This document shows, piece after piece, positions 6,591 through 8,167 of a stretch of 8,167 nt of DNA. The notes beneath the pieces are model-generated. The model had not been told where the DNA came from. It ran no database searches and saw only the letters and a list, made by a program, of their open reading frames with translations. Where the stretch lies: the NCBI GenBank assembly GCA_003565815.1, contig PXAS01000424.1:1-8167 (forward strand). The letters are read 5' to 3'. The position numbers and the translations under genes are program-made. Source of the stretch: PVC group bacterium (GTDB lineage: Bacteria > Verrucomicrobiota > Kiritimatiellia > SS1-B-03-39 > UBA6053). Position 1 is the first letter of the stretch. The number at the start of each line of letters is the position of its first letter.

Positions 6591-7568
6591 TCAGGCCAGA
6601 AGTGTCGATTTTTGAGAGTGCGGAGTGGGGAGTGACCATCCGGACGCGGCAAAGGCGCGTTCGCATGCATGCGCGTCCAGGCCCAGACTGTGCGCGCAAC
6701 GTGCCGGCGCATTGGCGTCAAAGGCGAAATCCAAGCCGTTGGAAAGGGTCTGTCCCCGCCATGCCAGTTCAATCACCCGTCCGTGGCGGACTTTGAAGGT
6801 CAGGTCGCCTGTGGCAAGCCCGGTGGCATCGCGGAGGGACAGTTTTCCGGAAAATTGCGGGGTTTGATCCCAAATCCATTCAGGCGAAGCCATCTCTTTT
6901 TCCGAATCCCGCGAATCCGTCCGCGGGATTTCCAGAGGCACGCATTCACCGAAGTGACGCCCGGCCACGGTCTTGAAGGTCTCGATCACTTCGGAAAGCG
7001 CCAGCCCGGGTAAAAAATGACCCAAATTGGCGATCCCGGCGGGGATGCTGCGCACGGCGTGGGTTTGCAGGCGAATGCGGGGGGCGGACAATGCCGCGCG
7101 CAGGGTGTCCAACTCCGCGTCCAGCAACAGGGTCCCGTGATGCAATACCCGGTCCTTGCGATGACAATAGGCCGACCCGGACACTTTTTTTCCGGAGACC
7201 AAACACGCGCCGGTTTTTGCGGTTTCGCTCTCAAGCCCCCACATCCCCAAGATTTCCCGCAGACGTTCATGAAAAAAAGCGGGACGGTAGGTGGAACGAT
7301 CCACCACCCAGGAGAAGTTCAAATTGCCCGGATCATGATACACCGCGCCTCCCCCGGACACGCGTCGCCCCAGCAACAGGGATTTTTCCCGGATCACCTC
7401 CAAATTGCATTCCCGCCACGGATTCTGGTTTTTGCCCATGACCACCGCACGGGGTCCTCGCCACAGCATCAATACGGGCAATTCCACCCCATCCGCCTCC
7501 AACAAACACTTTTCCAAGGCCAAGTGCGAATACAGAGCGGGGCGGGTGACCTCGAGACAATGAAACAT
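6591..7568 (-). CDS. lplA: Lipoate-protein ligase A
   Basis: This 325-residue cytoplasmic enzyme activates lipoate with ATP and transfers it to the lysine of lipoyl domains in 2-oxoacid dehydrogenases and GcvH. The N-terminal catalytic domain (about 1-205) has GKNQNPWRECN, RRVSGGGAVYHDPGNLNFSW (68-87) and SGKKVSGSAYCHRKDRVLHH (125-144); Lys128 matches the catalytic lysine of E. coli LplA. The C-terminal accessory domain (about 226-315) begins with SPEWIWDQTPQF, matching the two-domain E. coli enzyme (337 residues) rather than the short split ligases. The linker (about 210-227, EIPRTDSRDSEKE) is charged and is encoded over a 9-bp inverted repeat. The ATG at 7568 has GAGG 7 nt upstream, and this overlaps the stop of the Nudix gene, so translation is probably coupled. 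No lipoate synthase or lipoyl-acceptor gene is in view. The related octanoyltransferases are a less likely alternative. Confidence 0.93.
   Translation of the reverse strand: MFHCLEVTRPALYSHLALEKCLLEADGVELPVLMLWRGPRAVVMGKNQNPWRECNLEVIREKSLLLGRRVSGGGAVYHDPGNLNFSWVVDRSTYRPAFFHERLREILGMWGLESETAKTGACLVSGKKVSGSAYCHRKDRVLHHGTLLLDAELDTLRAALSAPRIRLQTHAVRSIPAGIANLGHFLPGLALSEVIETFKTVAGRHFGECVPLEIPRTDSRDSEKEMASPEWIWDQTPQFSGKLSLRDATGLATGDLTFKVRHGRVIELAWRGQTLSNGLDFAFDANAPARCAHSLGLDAHACERAFAASGWSLPTPHSQKSTLLA
6905..6930. repeat. 9-bp inverted repeat within the lplA linker codons
   Basis: aatcccgcg (6905-6913) and cgcgggatt (6922-6930) are perfectly complementary across an 8-nt spacer. The element encodes part of IPRTDSRDS in the linker between the two LplA domains, where sequence is free to vary. 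No U-tract follows on either strand. It may be chance or a small palindromic insertion. Confidence 0.4.
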
Positions 7569-7577
7569 GGGGAGTCC

Positions 7578-8087
7578 TCAACGCGCGGAAAACAAGGCCG
7601 TCCGTGCCCGGGGCCACTCGAATTCAAAATTGTCCGTAAATATCCCCCTGCCCAGCATTTCTTCGATTTCCGTCAGGGTCCAAAACCTGCCCTCGTCAAT
7701 TTCCTCGGCTTGCAAATGGAAGGGGCCCTCGTGCGGCAAGCCGTAGGAGCGAATGAGTTCGGATTCCACCGGGCAGCGCCACAGGTATTGGTACAGGAAA
7801 GCGGGTTCGCCCTCGGTCACGCCCAATTCCTCCCGCAACTCCCGCCGCGCGGCGGCCAGGGGCGCTTCCCCGGCGTCCACATGCCCCCCCACGGAGGTAT
7901 CCCACTTGCCGGGCTGGGTGTCTTTCCGCAGGGAGCGCTTTTGCAAAAACAATTCTCCCGCCGCATTGACCACGAATACGTGCACGGCTTGATGCAACAG
8001 CTTTGGATTGCCGTGACATTCCGAACGCGGGGCGAGACCCACCCGTTCCCCGTCCTCATTCACCAGATCGAACCACTCCTTGCTCAC
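7578..8087 (-). CDS. Nudix hydrolase, YfcD/IPP-isomerase-like subgroup
   Basis: This 169-residue cytoplasmic protein has a complete Nudix box: Gly68, Glu74 and RELREELGV (82-90), fitting GX5EX7REUXEEXGU. The N-terminal part (EWFDLVNEDGERVGLAPRSE, then HQAVHVFVVNAAGELFLQKR and PGKWDTSVGG) resembles E. coli YfcD and the Nudix branch related to isopentenyl-diphosphate isomerase. The catalytic Cys of true type I isomerases is not seen near the expected site, so hydrolysis of a nucleoside-diphosphate-type substrate is more likely; the substrate is unknown. The GTG start at 8087 is supported because it forms a GTGA overlap with the TGA of the upstream gene, and another in-frame TGA lies just upstream. 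Only a weak GGTGAG precedes it, which fits translational coupling. lplA follows 9 nt downstream, so the three genes form one operon. Confidence 0.9.
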   Translation of the reverse strand: MSKEWFDLVNEDGERVGLAPRSECHGNPKLLHQAVHVFVVNAAGELFLQKRSLRKDTQPGKWDTSVGGHVDAGEAPLAAARRELREELGVTEGEPAFLYQYLWRCPVESELIRSYGLPHEGPFHLQAEEIDEGRFWTLTEIEEMLGRGIFTDNFEFEWPRARTALFSAR

Positions 8088-8167
8088 CAGAACTCACCAA
8101 TCAAAGGCGGAGGAATCACGATATCGTGACCGCAACGTCCGCAGGTGTGGCTTTTGTTGGACCAAGA
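8084..8167 (-). CDS. C-terminal end of an unidentified protein with a CxxC knuckle (partial)
   Basis: Only the last 27 residues are in the window. They read SWSNKSHTCGRCGHDI and end in PPLIGEFW. CGRC with nearby His residues looks like a zinc knuckle, but one CxxC pair in a fragment proves little. The TGA (8086-8084) overlaps the Nudix GTG start by 4 nt, which is what makes this frame credible. I do not recognise the protein. Confidence 0.5.
   Translation of the reverse strand, partial: SWSNKSHTCGRCGHDIVIPPPLIGEFW

Noticed and set aside
6582..6601. Hairpin ttctgg/ccagaa around the lplA stop codon as a terminator
   Set aside because: The stem is only 6 bp with an 8-nt loop and no U-tract follows on either strand.
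7017..8129. A 370-codon plus-strand open frame opposite lplA and the Nudix gene
   Set aside because: It spans two well-supported minus-strand genes and their overlap region, and encodes no recognisable motif. It is a shadow of codon bias.

Overview
The window looks like ordinary chromosome from a GC-rich, Gram-negative bacterium. Outer-membrane architecture is suggested by a predicted beta-barrel protein ending in phenylalanine and by two secreted proteins. My best guess at the phylum is Verrucomicrobiota or a relative in the PVC group. That guess rests on impressions (an AsnRS with a long coiled-coil insert, and intergenic DNA rich in eroded 'acggat' repeats) and is weak. No mobile element, CRISPR array, rRNA or tRNA was seen.

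Layout. On the minus strand at the left edge, a gene for an MTA/SAH-nucleosidase-like protein (1-304, cut by the window edge) changes reading frame near 69-71. Upstream of it on the same strand is asnS (384-1883), whose catalytic domain carries an extra coiled-coil insert of about 75 residues. A 534-nt divergent spacer (1884-2417) holds no convincing gene but several short degenerate direct repeats. A plus-strand gene (2418-3929) encodes a MerA/lipoamide-dehydrogenase-like flavoprotein disulfide oxidoreductase. It ends tail to tail, 4 nt from the next minus-strand unit.

The minus-strand unit 6340 to 3934 encodes a small secreted DUF3015 protein followed by a 648-residue DUF4105 (Lnb N-terminal domain) protein with a predicted C-terminal beta-barrel. 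Only 7 nt separate the two genes. A textbook intrinsic terminator (13-bp stem, UUCG loop, six U) lies inside the signal-peptide codons of the DUF4105 gene. The 250-nt leader upstream of the DUF3015 gene holds overlapping inverted repeats and a possible 29-codon small ORF.

The right end is a tight minus-strand operon. It has an unidentified CxxC-containing protein (only its C-terminus is visible), then a YfcD-like Nudix hydrolase whose GTG start overlaps that gene's stop by 4 nt, then lplA (lipoate-protein ligase), whose Shine-Dalgarno overlaps the Nudix stop codon.

The most interesting part is the DUF3015/DUF4105 pair with its embedded terminator. It looks like an envelope module in which the small secreted protein is made in excess and the enzyme-barrel protein is reached only by read-through or translation-dependent anti-termination. 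That mechanism is inference. The other genes are housekeeping functions: translation, methyl-cycle salvage, lipoylation and redox.
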